Positions 6,359 through 15,206 of a stretch of 45,677 bases of DNA are shown here, piece by piece. The notes beneath the pieces are model-generated. The model was not told where the DNA came from and searched no databases. It was given only the letters and a program-made list of their open reading frames with translations. The DNA comes from an uncultured Ruminococcus sp. GTDB taxonomy: Bacteria; Bacillota; Clostridia; Oscillospirales; CAG-272. Numbering within the stretch: position 1 is the first letter of the stretch; each line of letters starts with the position of its first letter. Both the position numbers and the translations under genes were made by a program. The stretch lies in assembly GCA_902783905.1 (NCBI GenBank), contig CACZSP010000015.1, positions 1 through 45,677 of the forward strand. Direction: 5' to 3'.

Positions 6359-7984
6359 TCAGTCGGTGACTCTTCTGCGGATGATGATACCTGTCGCGAG
6401 AGCGGCGATGACGCCGATCACGACGAATACGACGACGCTGTCGCCGGTGGGAACGACGGTTCCCTGCTGGCCCGGCTCATAAGTCTCGGAGACGGTGAGT
6501 CCCTTGTAGACGGCGGCGTCCTTGACCGAGAAGGTAAGGTTCTTGTTGTAGGTGTAAATGATGAAGGCGAGGTAATCGCCGGTGACCGCCGGTCTGCCCT
6601 GCTCGTCGGCAAGCGTCTTGACGTCGACCGTCTGGATCGGAACGAGAGCGCCGTCCTTGTTCTGGTCCTTCATATAGATGGTCCACTTCCAGCCGTCCAG
6701 TTCAACGGCAATATCGGTGTAACCGTCGGCGTCGACGACCGGCTTGACAGCTTTGAAGACGGCCATATTTTCGTCGCCGTAGTTGTAGTTGGTGAAGTTG
6801 GTTCCGTTATAGGCGAACTTCGTTGCAGGGGCGTCGGCGGCGACCCATCTGCCGTACCAGTTGTATCTGTTGATACCGGGAGCTGCCGGAAGCGTGTTGT
6901 AGGCAACGCATCCGGTGTAGGTGGTGTCAACAAAGGTATCCTTCAGTTTGTAGGTAAAGGTGAACTTGGTGCTGTCGGTGATCCGGAGATTTCCGACGAT
7001 TCCGCCGAACCAGTGAGCACCCACGTCGCCTTCGTTGTCGGTGACGGTGATGGTCTTTCCGTCAGCCGAGATTTCTCTCGAAACGGATCCGGCTTTGGCT
7101 TCCTGCATAACGTCGGCAACGAAAGCGCCGGAAGTAGCGTTGAAGAGCAGGTCGGTGATCTTGTCGCCGAGATTGAAGCTGTTGTAATCAAGAGTCGTCT
7201 CGTGAGCAGGAGACTTTTCGACGTCGCAGCCCTTCTTGATGACGACGTCCTTGACCGTGAACTTGGCGTTGTTGTTGTAAAGGTAGATCGAGAAGCCGAG
7301 TTCAGGGCAGAGCTCGATAGCGCTCTGAGGGATGTACTGCTCGTCGTAGAGCTTGTCGTTGAACCATACGCTGAAGAAATCGTCGTTGATCTTTATGGTG
7401 ACGTCGACGAATCCGTCCGCGTCGTTGGCGACGCCCTCAGGTACCGGAGAGTAGGCGCCCGACTGAGAGATCTTCTTCAGACCGTTGAGCTTGGCGCCCG
7501 CAGCATAGGAGAGCGTCATGCAGTTGCCGGCTTTGATCTGACCGTAAAGACCGTAGATACCGTTGTAGGTAAGGTCCTTGGTGGGATCGTAACCTTCGGA
7601 CTGTGCGATGTCGGCGATATTGAAATATACGCCGGCGTTTCCGGTCGGGAAGGCCGCCTTCATGGTGATGGTGTACTTTCTGCCGCCTCCGATCTTGAGG
7701 CCGTTGATCTTGCCGCCCCAGAAATAAGCGGATCCGGCAGCGGCGGGAGCGGTGGCGACGAGGGTCTTTCCGCCGTCCAGAACTTCGATCGTCGTGGCAG
7801 CCATCTTAGCGGCGCCGTTCCTGAAGTTGAACGGTTTGTAGTTTTCGTCTCCGTTGAAGTTTACTTCATAGAGAACGGCTCCGTCTGCCGCTGAGTCATA
7901 GTTCGGGGCGGCGGCGCCGGCGAATACCGTGACCATGCCGAGAACCATAACGAGGGCAAGGAGGAGAGATAACGTTTTTTTCAT
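6359..7984 (-). CDS. Cell-surface protein with two homologous beta-sandwich-like halves and C-terminal anchor
   Basis: 541 residues. A clear signal peptide (residues 1-25, MKKTLSLLLALV start, AGA cleavage region) is followed by two similar halves of about 220 residues each. Both start with a 'GDKI/VLYEVNFN' type strand, contain 'F.GGI.GNL/GGKINGLKI' and end with 'fsIYLYNNNAKFTVKDVVIKKG' and 'AFIIYTYNKNLTFSVKDAAVYKG' respectively. They resemble concanavalin-like or laminin-G-like carbohydrate-binding folds. A C-terminal helix (516-535) and RRR tail form a membrane anchor, preceded by VVPTGD. This resembles a sorting signal but lacks the residue between P and T of LPxTG. AGGAAGG precedes the ATG. 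Function unrecognised; glycan binding is a guess. Confidence 0.7.
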   Translation of the reverse strand: MKKTLSLLLALVMVLGMVTVFAGAAAPNYDSAADGAVLYEVNFNGDENYKPFNFRNGAAKMAATTIEVLDGGKTLVATAPAAAGSAYFWGGKINGLKIGGGRKYTITMKAAFPTGNAGVYFNIADIAQSEGYDPTKDLTYNGIYGLYGQIKAGNCMTLSYAAGAKLNGLKKISQSGAYSPVPEGVANDADGFVDVTIKINDDFFSVWFNDKLYDEQYIPQSAIELCPELGFSIYLYNNNAKFTVKDVVIKKGCDVEKSPAHETTLDYNSFNLGDKITDLLFNATSGAFVADVMQEAKAGSVSREISADGKTITVTDNEGDVGAHWFGGIVGNLRITDSTKFTFTYKLKDTFVDTTYTGCVAYNTLPAAPGINRYNWYGRWVAADAPATKFAYNGTNFTNYNYGDENMAVFKAVKPVVDADGYTDIAVELDGWKWTIYMKDQNKDGALVPIQTVDVKTLADEQGRPAVTGDYLAFIIYTYNKNLTFSVKDAAVYKGLTVSETYEPGQQGTVVPTGDSVVVFVVIGVIAALATGIIIRRRVTD

Positions 7985-8030
7985 AACTTACGTCCTTCCT
8001 TTTATGGAGTTTTTTTGATTATACGATATT

Positions 8031-8059
8031 ATTATAACCGCTTTACCGTTTTATGTCAA
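8031..8059 (-). promoter_or_regulatory. Sigma-A type promoter for the surface-protein gene
   Basis: On the minus strand TTGACA (8054-8059) and TATAAT (8031-8036) are separated by exactly 17 bases, a perfect housekeeping promoter. It lies about 45 bases upstream of the start at 7984. A second TATAAT occurs 13 bases downstream of the first. Confidence 0.85.
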
Positions 8060-8119
8060 CAAAAAAGTAAAACAACGTGAAATTTATTTCCGTTTTCTGT
8101 GAAAAAACTGAAAATTCCG

Positions 8120-9916
8120 TCATTTCGACGTCACGGCGTCCTTTTCCGGACCGCAGGCGAGGATGACGGTGTTGACGACAGAGCGGGAGGAACCGTCGCT
8201 GGGTTTGTTGACCGTTTTGTACTCCCCGTCGATCAGATTGACCATTTCGGCCGATCCGCCGCCGTCGAGTATGAAGGCGGTGACGATGCCGAGACCGCGG
8301 CACAGCTTGTCAAGCATGCCGATCCTGATCCCTTTGCTCCAGTCGTCCTGCCTGCCGTCGTTGGTCAGCATGACCACGTTTCCGTTTTCCTTGATGCCGA
8401 GAACAGTCATCGGGTACTCGGTGTTGTTCGATACTCCCTGGGACTTGCCGTCGATAATGACCGGGATGTGTCCGCCGACGGCGTTCTGAACTCTCTGCCA
8501 GAAATCGTCGTGGCGCATCGAGTCGGTTATCTTCACGTCGATGGTGACGGTGTCGCCGACGGCAAATCCTTCGAGAGAATTCAGTCTTGAGCCTCTCGCC
8601 GTCAGTATGATCCGGTTCGGGATCATATCGTACTTCTGCCCGCCGGGCTCGGTCACGGCGGTGACTTTTCCCGACAGCGAGGCGCCGTGGCAGAATTTAT
8701 AATCGGCGTCGAAGTCGATGACGATCTCCCGCGCGTCGGAAAGCGAGTAGTTGGACTTTGCGTAAACGTCGGTGTAAACGACGAGAGCGTTGTTGGCGGG
8801 AAGTCGGTTGACCCCGTCGGCCGTCGTCGACAGATTCTTTTCGACGTCCTTTATCGTGACTTTGACCTGCGGGTTGCCGAGGCGCGCCTCGCCGTCGTCG
8901 GTTATGCCGAAGGAGTAGAAAGCACCTTCGTAAGGCGTTTCCTGCGTCATGTGGGCCGACGTGATGATCTCGCCGTCGTACATGTTGAAGCCGCGCGGAA
9001 CCGACAAAGGCTTTGTCACCACGTAGTCGCTGTAGTCCTTGTAGGTCGTCGTTCCTCCCTCGACCCGGGCGTGAGCGTAGCTCACCATCCACAGGTCTCC
9101 GTTGACAGCGGCGATGGTCTTCAGCCCTTCGGTGTTTTCCGAATTGTATTTTTCGAGGGTGCTCTTTACCGTCACCAGCTTTGCGGCGTAGTCTCCTCCG
9201 CAGGTGACGCGGAAATAGAGATCCGGCTGCTTGGGATCGAATTCGACGACGGTAAACTTCTGCAGACCGAATTCGGAGGTGCTCTTGAGCGAATAGAAGG
9301 TGGACGTGACTCCGGGATAGAGCTCGGTCACCTTATGGGCGCTCTCGTCCTCGTCAGCCAGATAAACGGTACGTTCACTCACCGGTATCTCCCCCTCGTA
9401 ATAATAGTCCGACGGAAACTCCGGACTGTCCGGAAGCGCCGAGACAAGGTAGCGGACGGCGGCGAGCGTCGCCTGGTCGCTGCCTCCGCATATCACCAGC
9501 TTGGTTCCGGACACTCCGATGGAATAGGCGTACTTGCCCTCGATCTTTCCGGACATTTCTCTCGATTCGTCCCGGTCGGCGTTCCCGAGGATTATCTCCT
9601 TCGCGGGAGCCGTCTCGCCTCCCCTGACGTTGAGCCAGTCGGTCTTCGGCGTGAGATCGAGTCCGTATTTTTCCTTTATCGCCGCCCTCAGCTCGGAAAG
9701 AGCCGTAATGACGGCGTTCGTCGTATTGTCGGGACGGACCACGAGATATTCCGCGTCGAGTTTCAGACCTTGATCCGGCTTTTCGGTCGCGGGTCCGGTC
9801 GGCTCCGCGGTCGCGGCGGCGCTTTCGGTCGTCGACTCGGGCGCATCACCGCCGCAGGCGGAAAAGGAAAGAAGGATAAGAGCGGCGGCAAGGAGCGCCG
9901 CTGTCGTTTTTTTCAT
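8120..9916 (-). CDS. Phosphodiester glycosidase (NAGPA-like) lipoprotein
   Basis: 598 residues. A lipoprotein signal ends at Cys21 (SFSAC), followed by a Ser/Thr/Glu-rich linker to about residue 50. Residues 50-170 contain EIILGNADR and a 'GTKLVICGGSDQATLAAVRYL' pattern, like the non-catalytic domain 2 of family 20/67 glycosidases. The C-terminal half is an NAGPA-type phosphodiester glycosidase (DUF2233): AAVNGDLW, VLGIKENG, and ILDGGGSAEM with Asp551 and the GGGS loop. The family removes sugar caps from phosphodiester-linked glycans, for example N-acetylglucosamine-phosphate diesters. Here it would act outside the cell on wall teichoic acids or other phosphoglycans. It starts three bases after the TIM-barrel gene and is last in its operon. 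Confidence 0.85.
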   Translation of the reverse strand: MKKTTAALLAAALILLSFSACGGDAPESTTESAAATAEPTGPATEKPDQGLKLDAEYLVVRPDNTTNAVITALSELRAAIKEKYGLDLTPKTDWLNVRGGETAPAKEIILGNADRDESREMSGKIEGKYAYSIGVSGTKLVICGGSDQATLAAVRYLVSALPDSPEFPSDYYYEGEIPVSERTVYLADEDESAHKVTELYPGVTSTFYSLKSTSEFGLQKFTVVEFDPKQPDLYFRVTCGGDYAAKLVTVKSTLEKYNSENTEGLKTIAAVNGDLWMVSYAHARVEGGTTTYKDYSDYVVTKPLSVPRGFNMYDGEIITSAHMTQETPYEGAFYSFGITDDGEARLGNPQVKVTIKDVEKNLSTTADGVNRLPANNALVVYTDVYAKSNYSLSDAREIVIDFDADYKFCHGASLSGKVTAVTEPGGQKYDMIPNRIILTARGSRLNSLEGFAVGDTVTIDVKITDSMRHDDFWQRVQNAVGGHIPVIIDGKSQGVSNNTEYPMTVLGIKENGNVVMLTNDGRQDDWSKGIRIGMLDKLCRGLGIVTAFILDGGGSAEMVNLIDGEYKTVNKPSDGSSRSVVNTVILACGPEKDAVTSK

Positions 9917-9919
9917 AAT

Positions 9920-10849
9920 TCAGTTGCCTTTGATCTTTTCTATAAAGACTCTGCCGGTCTCGGCGATCAGCTGCAGCCACGGGCGGGCCATCCTGCTCTC
10001 GGGCATGCGGTTCTTGCCGTACTGACGGAAGGTCTCGAAATCGATGTCGCCGTCGTAACCGATCTCGCGGACGGCGCGGCAGAAGCCCTCCCAGTCGACC
10101 GTTCCGGTATAGGGGGCGAGATGAAGGTCGCTCTTGCCGTCGTTGTCGTGGATGTGGAACGCCTTGATGCGGCTTCCGAGCGCCTTTATGTATCCGTACT
10201 GGTTGCGTCCGCATATATTGAGATGCCCGGTATCGACGCATATACCGAAGACTTCCTTCCCCGCCTTTTCGTTGAGACGGTCGATATAGGCGGTCGCTTC
10301 GTGAGGATCCGAGCAGTGTCCGGCGTAGATGGTCCCGTCGTATCCCGAGAAAAGATTTTCAAGGCAGCAGACGACGTCGGTCTCTTTGAGCGTATCGATC
10401 AGCCCCTCGTACAGACGGTCGTTGACCCGGTCTATGTCCTCCTGGGTGTGCTTTTTGTCGTCGCGCGTGAGCGTCACGCCGTGGACTACGAGGCGGCGGC
10501 AGCCGATCTCCTGACAGAAGAGTATGCACTTTTTGTGTATCTCAACGCAGAAATCGGTGAATTCCGGGATGTCCTTCATATATGACGGGAAGGGAGAGTG
10601 CGCCTGATAGACGTAAAGTCCCGCGTTCTTTATGGCGTTCAGTTCTCTTTCGAAATGCGCCATTATCTCGGGCATGCTCCGCTCGAATATGCAGAGCCCC
10701 TCGTTCATGTGAGCGCGCATGACGTTGCGGTCGAATTCGGTGTCGATGTTGAGATCGATAGACGAAAAACCGAGATCGGCGAGGAGACGGTAGCCCTCCT
10801 CGAGACTGTAGTGGCCGAAAACGCCGCCGGACTGGATACAAAGATTCAT
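9920..10849 (-). CDS. Sugar phosphate isomerase/epimerase (xylose-isomerase-like TIM barrel)
   Basis: 309 residues of the AP-endonuclease-2/xylose isomerase-like TIM barrel superfamily. Metal-ligand strand ends are visible: VYQAHSPF, RRLVVHG, CCLENL, GICVDTGHLNICG, AFHIHDNDG and IDFETFR. The His/Glu/Asp ligands expected for a divalent-metal site are all present. The C-terminus PWLQLIAETGRVF is ordinary for the family. The ATG overlaps the stop of the upstream hypothetical gene (10846-10849) and the next gene starts three bases after it, so it is embedded in the operon. It likely isomerises or epimerises a sugar released by the glycosidase next door; the substrate is not known. Confidence 0.8.
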   Translation of the reverse strand: MNLCIQSGGVFGHYSLEEGYRLLADLGFSSIDLNIDTEFDRNVMRAHMNEGLCIFERSMPEIMAHFERELNAIKNAGLYVYQAHSPFPSYMKDIPEFTDFCVEIHKKCILFCQEIGCRRLVVHGVTLTRDDKKHTQEDIDRVNDRLYEGLIDTLKETDVVCCLENLFSGYDGTIYAGHCSDPHEATAYIDRLNEKAGKEVFGICVDTGHLNICGRNQYGYIKALGSRIKAFHIHDNDGKSDLHLAPYTGTVDWEGFCRAVREIGYDGDIDFETFRQYGKNRMPESRMARPWLQLIAETGRVFIEKIKGN

Positions 10850-11796
10850 AGCTCTTTCTCCTTGATATTTGTTACCGCCCCGAGCCGGAAAAGCCCGCCG
10901 AGCGGTTTTGAATTCGTGTTCACGTACAGCTCCCCGTGCCAGAAGGCGCAGGACTCGATCTCCTCGGCGGCAAGCGCCGACGCGGAAAGATCGATCGAGG
11001 CGAGCAGGCGCCTCTCTTTTATCCCGTACACCCTGACCGCGTCGGGGTAGTGATCCTTCCCGGCGCCGAAAGTGTAAATAATCCTTCCGTCCGCAAGAAG
11101 TCCGCCCTGTGTGAAGACGGCGTCGTACGGGTAGAGAGTCTGATCGAGAATATCCCCTGCTTTAAGAACGGTGAGACCTCCGTCCGCCGGATCGGGCAGA
11201 CGGAATTTCGTAAGGATATAGCTGTTTTTATCGTAGAGATGAAAAAAATCCTTCGTCGTGCGGTAGCGCGCCGAAAAAATATAAATAAACCCGTTTTCCG
11301 GGTCGGGGAACCACGCGGGGCACCCCCAGGCCGGTTCTTCGCATCCCGGGGGAAGCGGATCTCCGGCAAGGTAGGATACCGTCCGGAGCGTGCGGGCCGT
11401 GCCGCCCGTCACCCGTCCGCCTTCGCGGGTCAGCGTTATTTCCTCCGCCGAGCACCTGTAAAAGAAGCCGTCGGCGTCGGAGCCGGTGCCGGCGCCCGAC
11501 GTCACCCAAAGAAGCGGAAGTCCTCCCGCCCGCCGCGGACCGGCAAACATGCACTGGTTCGAGTGATTCTTGTAATTTCTGTCCGGCACTCCCTCGTTGT
11601 ACGATCCCAGAGGGAAGACGCAAAGCGGCTCGGGGGAGCGGGAAACGGGATCGAAAACGGCGCAGAGTCCGGTATCGAAAAGCTGGAAAACAAGGTCGTC
11701 CAGTATCGCCATTCCCTGAAAGGCGTGACCCTGCCGCTCCATCCGCATATATTCCGCGGCGCAGTCGCCGCCGATTTTCAACACGTCGTTATCCAT
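10846..11796 (-). CDS. Conserved hypothetical protein, beta-propeller-like, cytoplasmic
   Basis: 316 residues with no signal peptide or membrane segment. It has alternating short strands and Trp/Tyr/Gly-rich turns such as NHSNQCMFAG, PLLWVTSGAG, WFPDPENGFIYIFSA and GRIIYTFGAGKD, which suggest a five- to seven-bladed propeller. Blade-like units are about 45-50 residues. No catalytic signature was recognised. Its coding frame is tightly packed between cardiolipin synthase (gap of three bases) and the TIM-barrel gene (four-base overlap), so it is a real operon member. It may be a glycan-metabolism accessory or a phosphorylase/glycosidase relative, but I cannot name a family. Confidence 0.65.
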   Translation of the reverse strand: MDNDVLKIGGDCAAEYMRMERQGHAFQGMAILDDLVFQLFDTGLCAVFDPVSRSPEPLCVFPLGSYNEGVPDRNYKNHSNQCMFAGPRRAGGLPLLWVTSGAGTGSDADGFFYRCSAEEITLTREGGRVTGGTARTLRTVSYLAGDPLPPGCEEPAWGCPAWFPDPENGFIYIFSARYRTTKDFFHLYDKNSYILTKFRLPDPADGGLTVLKAGDILDQTLYPYDAVFTQGGLLADGRIIYTFGAGKDHYPDAVRVYGIKERRLLASIDLSASALAAEEIESCAFWHGELYVNTNSKPLGGLFRLGAVTNIKEKEL

Positions 11797-11799
11797 TGT

Positions 11800-13350
11800 T
11801 CAGAGAAGTTCGGCAAACAGCCGCAGAAACATCTGTCCGAAGGAAAGAAAGCGGTTCTTCCCCTCCCTGTACTCTCCGGTGACCTCGTCGCTTTCCTCCA
11901 TCGTCGAGAGGAAATCTTTCTTTATTTCGTCAATGACGGGAGTGCAGACCATAAAAACGTTGTTTTCAAAATGATGGTAAAGACTGCGGTAATCGAGATT
12001 GATCGTCCCGCATGTCGCCATACAACCGTCCACGATGCACATTTTCGCGTGGCAGAAACCCGGGGTCCACTGAAAAATCCTCACTCCGTCCTTAACGAGA
12101 TGAGTGTAAAAAGAACAGGTAACTTTGAATATCAGCTTCTTGTCTGGAATGCCCGGGGTTATTATCCGCACGTCCACTCCTCTTTTTGCCGCGAGACGGA
12201 GGGCGTGCTCCATCTCGTCGGTTATTATGAGATATGGCGTCATGAACCAGCAGTACTCCCGCGCCGAGTTGACGAGATTGATGTATACCTCCTCGCCCAC
12301 GTGCTCGCTGTCGAGCGGGCTGTCGGCGTAGGGCTGGAAAAATCCTCCCGCCACCGACGTGCGCGCCGGAGGCGGCAGAAAGCGCCCGATGTCCTCTTCG
12401 GCCCCGTCTATCGCCTTCCACATCTCGAAAAAGGTGACGGTCAGACTGTTAACGGCATCCCCGAAAAGGCATATTCCGGTGTCCTTCCACCTGCCGTACG
12501 GGCTGTCGATATTAAAATACTCGTTTGCGATATTGTATCCGCCGGTAAACCCGATAACTCCGTCGATAACCGTGATTTTGCGGTGATCGCGATTGTTGAG
12601 GAAAAGACTTCTGCCCAGATGGAAGGGATTGAAGATCCTGCATTTTATCCCAAGCAGCTCCATCTCCTCGGCAAAGTCGGTGTTTACGAAGCCGATGCTG
12701 CCCATATCGTCGTAAATGACTCTGACGTCGACTCCGGCTGCGCATCTGTCGGTCAGCACGTCGCGGACCCGGCTCCAGCTTTCCTTGTTTTCTATCGCGT
12801 GATATTCAAGGAAGATAAAGCTTTCGGCCTTCGCCATGGCCTCGATCTGGGCGTCGAACGCCTCCTTCGCGTCGGAAAAATAGACGGCGTCGGTGCCCCG
12901 CCGGACGGGATAGCCGGAGCAGCCGGTCAGGTATCTCGAAATCGCCGCGGCTTCGGGGCACGCTTCGGCAAGAGCGGCCGCGTCGGACGGGTTTTCCGTC
13001 ATATAAGGCATTATCTCGCCGTCGATCCGCTCGTATTTCCTCTTCATCTTTTTTACCGAGGGATTGAATATGACGAGCAGATAAAGGACCATGCCGACCA
13101 CCGGGAAAACCATTATCAGAAGGATCCACGGAGTTTTGATCGCGGAAATGCTGTCCTTCGAATAGATCATCAGAACGAAGAAAAGCGCGATTATCGAGGT
13201 GCCCGCCTCTATCCAGCGCGCAATTCCGCTCAGCCAGGTGAAAAGACTGATGATGAACAGCGCCTGAAGGATAACGGACAGACAGACGATCGCCATACGA
13301 AGTATGCCGTTCTTGCTTTCGTTCTTTTGTTCGGATTTGTTAGTGTTCAT
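11800..13350 (-). CDS. cls: Cardiolipin synthase (phospholipase D family)
   Basis: 516 residues. Two N-terminal transmembrane hairpins (about 18-40, 44-62 and 75-93) precede two phospholipase D domains. The first HKD motif is HRKITVID with His256, Lys258 and Asp263. The second is HAKMCIVD with His434, Lys436 and Asp441. Both are intact, as in bacterial ClsA-type enzymes that join two phosphatidylglycerol molecules into cardiolipin at the membrane. The length matches the family. AAGGGGA precedes the ATG. It sits between a PHP phosphoesterase gene and a hypothetical gene in a mixed operon. Involvement in phosphodiester chemistry links it loosely to the NAGPA-like enzyme downstream. Confidence 0.92.
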   Translation of the reverse strand: MNTNKSEQKNESKNGILRMAIVCLSVILQALFIISLFTWLSGIARWIEAGTSIIALFFVLMIYSKDSISAIKTPWILLIMVFPVVGMVLYLLVIFNPSVKKMKRKYERIDGEIMPYMTENPSDAAALAEACPEAAAISRYLTGCSGYPVRRGTDAVYFSDAKEAFDAQIEAMAKAESFIFLEYHAIENKESWSRVRDVLTDRCAAGVDVRVIYDDMGSIGFVNTDFAEEMELLGIKCRIFNPFHLGRSLFLNNRDHRKITVIDGVIGFTGGYNIANEYFNIDSPYGRWKDTGICLFGDAVNSLTVTFFEMWKAIDGAEEDIGRFLPPPARTSVAGGFFQPYADSPLDSEHVGEEVYINLVNSAREYCWFMTPYLIITDEMEHALRLAAKRGVDVRIITPGIPDKKLIFKVTCSFYTHLVKDGVRIFQWTPGFCHAKMCIVDGCMATCGTINLDYRSLYHHFENNVFMVCTPVIDEIKKDFLSTMEESDEVTGEYREGKNRFLSFGQMFLRLFAELL

Positions 13351-13401
13351 TGAAGGTCCCCTTTGTCAGCGCCGCGCGCGAATGCCCGGCGCGGACGCGC
13401 T

Positions 13402-14418
13402 TCAGTGAAGCTGATCGAAGAAAAACGCGTTGGAATTCGCGTGTTTTCCCTGCGCGTCGATCACGTCGACACGCACCCAGTCGAATTCGTCTCTGAGTTT
13501 GAAATCGGCGGCTGTCACCGGAACTCCGTCCCGGATGAGCGCGCACTGCGCGGATCTGATGCCGTAAATGACGTTGACCCTGACGGCTTCGGAGCAGCCG
13601 ACGTGAAGCACTCCGTCCTCGTACCAGAGTTCTCTGATCTCGGGTCCCGTGGACGCGTAAAAATTCCCCTTTTCAAGGGCGGACGTCAGAGCGCGGTACT
13701 CGAGTTTTTCGGCTTTTATCACCGTCCATCCGCCGAGCGAATCGCATTCGGGATCGCCCTCCGGGTGCTTGTTGTGGTTGTCGTCGGTGGCTATGCAGAA
13801 AATGCGCTTGCCCCCGCGGAGCATATCGTCGTAGACGCGGTCGTTGTAGTCGTTGTATCCCATGGAGAGACAGCTGTTGTTTGCTATCTCCATGGCGTTC
13901 ATGCCCTCGTATTTCATGTAGTCGCCGAAGTTCTCACGGGACCAGCTCGGATGGTTGTAGGTCACGAAATATCCGGCGTCCCTCGCCGCCTTAATCATAG
14001 TGTTGACGCACTCCGGGGTGTACTCGCGGACGAAGCGGATGCAGTCGGGATCGTAATCGGCCATAAAGAGGTTGTTTACGTACTTTTTGTTGATATATTC
14101 CTCCGAAAAACAGGGCGGATTCGGGGCGTCCTCCTCAAGCGAAACGAGGCAGAAATGGCAGGTCTTGAACTGCTTTCCGGGATATCCCGGCTGGTTTACG
14201 TTGTATTCGACGCCGATCAGCGGGATAAATCTATCGTCCTTGAGTTCGGGATGGGTCACCTGCATGTTGTGATCGGTGAAGGCGACGGCGGAATATCCGT
14301 GCCTTACGTAAAGATCCTTTACCTGGGCTGGAGTGAGACGCCCGTCGGATACGGTGGTGTGGCAGTGCAGATTGACCTTGTAAAAGCTGCCTTTTTCCGG
14401 AAGAAGATATTTTCTCAT
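13402..14418 (-). CDS. PHP-domain metal-dependent phosphoesterase
   Basis: 338 residues. The PHP signature is complete: NLHCHTTVSDG (His18, His20, Asp25), AFTDHN (Asp49, His50), GVEYN (Glu71), TYNHPSW and ATDDNHN. These supply the trinuclear metal site of the family. The C-terminal about 80 residues form an extra beta-rich domain (ASTGPEIRELWYEDGVLHVG...), as seen in PHP proteins with a C-terminal sandwich. No signal peptide is present. The gene lies 36 bases after the histidine phosphatase and 51 bases before cardiolipin synthase. The substrate is probably a phosphorylated sugar or polyol, but PHP proteins are too varied to say more. Confidence 0.85.
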   Translation of the reverse strand: MRKYLLPEKGSFYKVNLHCHTTVSDGRLTPAQVKDLYVRHGYSAVAFTDHNMQVTHPELKDDRFIPLIGVEYNVNQPGYPGKQFKTCHFCLVSLEEDAPNPPCFSEEYINKKYVNNLFMADYDPDCIRFVREYTPECVNTMIKAARDAGYFVTYNHPSWSRENFGDYMKYEGMNAMEIANNSCLSMGYNDYNDRVYDDMLRGGKRIFCIATDDNHNKHPEGDPECDSLGGWTVIKAEKLEYRALTSALEKGNFYASTGPEIRELWYEDGVLHVGCSEAVRVNVIYGIRSAQCALIRDGVPVTAADFKLRDEFDWVRVDVIDAQGKHANSNAFFFDQLH

Positions 14419-14454
14419 ATCGTTGCCTTTCTGATTCGGAGCCGTCTGAAATAA

Positions 14455-15177
14455 TCAGTATTCGGTTCCGGTTATATACATTTTTACCTTTTGTCCGCCG
14501 GCGTGAAGATGTCCGACGTCACCGTAAGTCAGCAGATACGGCAGACAGGGTATGCCGTCCTCTCTTTTTTCGGCGGCGAACTCGAGGACGGTCACGCCGG
14601 TGAAATTGGACATCACGGTCGACGCGATATACTGCATCGGAACGTTCAGCAGGTGCGAAAGCAGCATCCGCATCATCCCGACGTGACAGAAAAGAGCGAC
14701 GCGCTCACCGTTCGGAGAGACCGGATCGTAAAAACCGTCCTCCGTCCGCTCGTAACCGAGGCGCGAAAGAAGTCCGTCGATCCCGGCGGCGATCTTTTCG
14801 TATTTTCTCTGATATCCGCCGTCGTTGAGACCGTCGACCAGCTCGAAGCTGTCTTTCATTCCGATCTCACGGGTGCGCGGCGTGTTGATCAGCGCCGGCT
14901 GAAGGCGGGCGACGTTGTGCGGATATCCGTAAGGGTAGAGCGTCATGCAGGTCTCGTCAGTCTCGGTCGCCCACTCTTCGATTCCGACGGGAAGTCCCGA
15001 CATCCTCGACAGCGGCTGCGCCGTCTCGATCGCCCGTCCCATCGGGGACGAGAAAATCCTGTCTATTCCGACGGAGTTGAGCCGTTTTCCTACGAGCTCC
15101 GCCTGTTCGATACCCTCAGGAAGGAGAGTGTCGGTTTTGTAGTCGGGTCTGCCGTGTCTGATAATATAAAGAATCAT
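14455..15177 (-). CDS. Histidine phosphatase family protein
   Basis: 240 residues beginning MILYIIRHGRPD. The RHG motif (Arg7, His8, Gly9) is the phosphohistidine nucleophile of the phosphoglycerate-mutase-like superfamily. SSPMGRAIETA supplies the second arginine region and ALFCHVGMMRML the second catalytic histidine. The 'GRPD' form and size fit small-molecule phosphatases of the CobC/PhoE group rather than glycolytic mutase. It is the first gene of a six-gene operon, with a perfect promoter about 30 bases upstream. It may dephosphorylate sugar phosphates made by the glycan-degrading enzymes in the operon. Confidence 0.85.
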   Translation of the reverse strand: MILYIIRHGRPDYKTDTLLPEGIEQAELVGKRLNSVGIDRIFSSPMGRAIETAQPLSRMSGLPVGIEEWATETDETCMTLYPYGYPHNVARLQPALINTPRTREIGMKDSFELVDGLNDGGYQRKYEKIAAGIDGLLSRLGYERTEDGFYDPVSPNGERVALFCHVGMMRMLLSHLLNVPMQYIASTVMSNFTGVTVLEFAAEKREDGIPCLPYLLTYGDVGHLHAGGQKVKMYITGTEY

Positions 15178-15206
15178 AAAACGTCCCTGAAAGAAAATAT
15201 TATAAT

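Noticed and set aside
6437..6455. VVPTGD plus helix plus RRR as a true LPxTG sortase signal.
   Set aside because: The residue between Pro and Thr is missing and no sortase gene is in the window, so only a membrane anchor is claimed.
5987..7894. A 635-codon open frame on the plus strand opposite the surface-protein gene.
   Set aside because: It lies opposite a gene with signal peptide, repeats and anchor, and starts inside another minus-strand gene. Its Val/Gly/Asp-rich sequence is typical of an antisense frame.
10936..13353. A very long open frame (about 805 codons) on the plus strand opposite cardiolipin synthase and the neighbouring genes.
   Set aside because: It is the antisense shadow of GC-rich genes whose HKD motifs and family matches are clear on the minus strand. 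The plus-strand peptide is rich in Arg/Gly/His and matches no fold.
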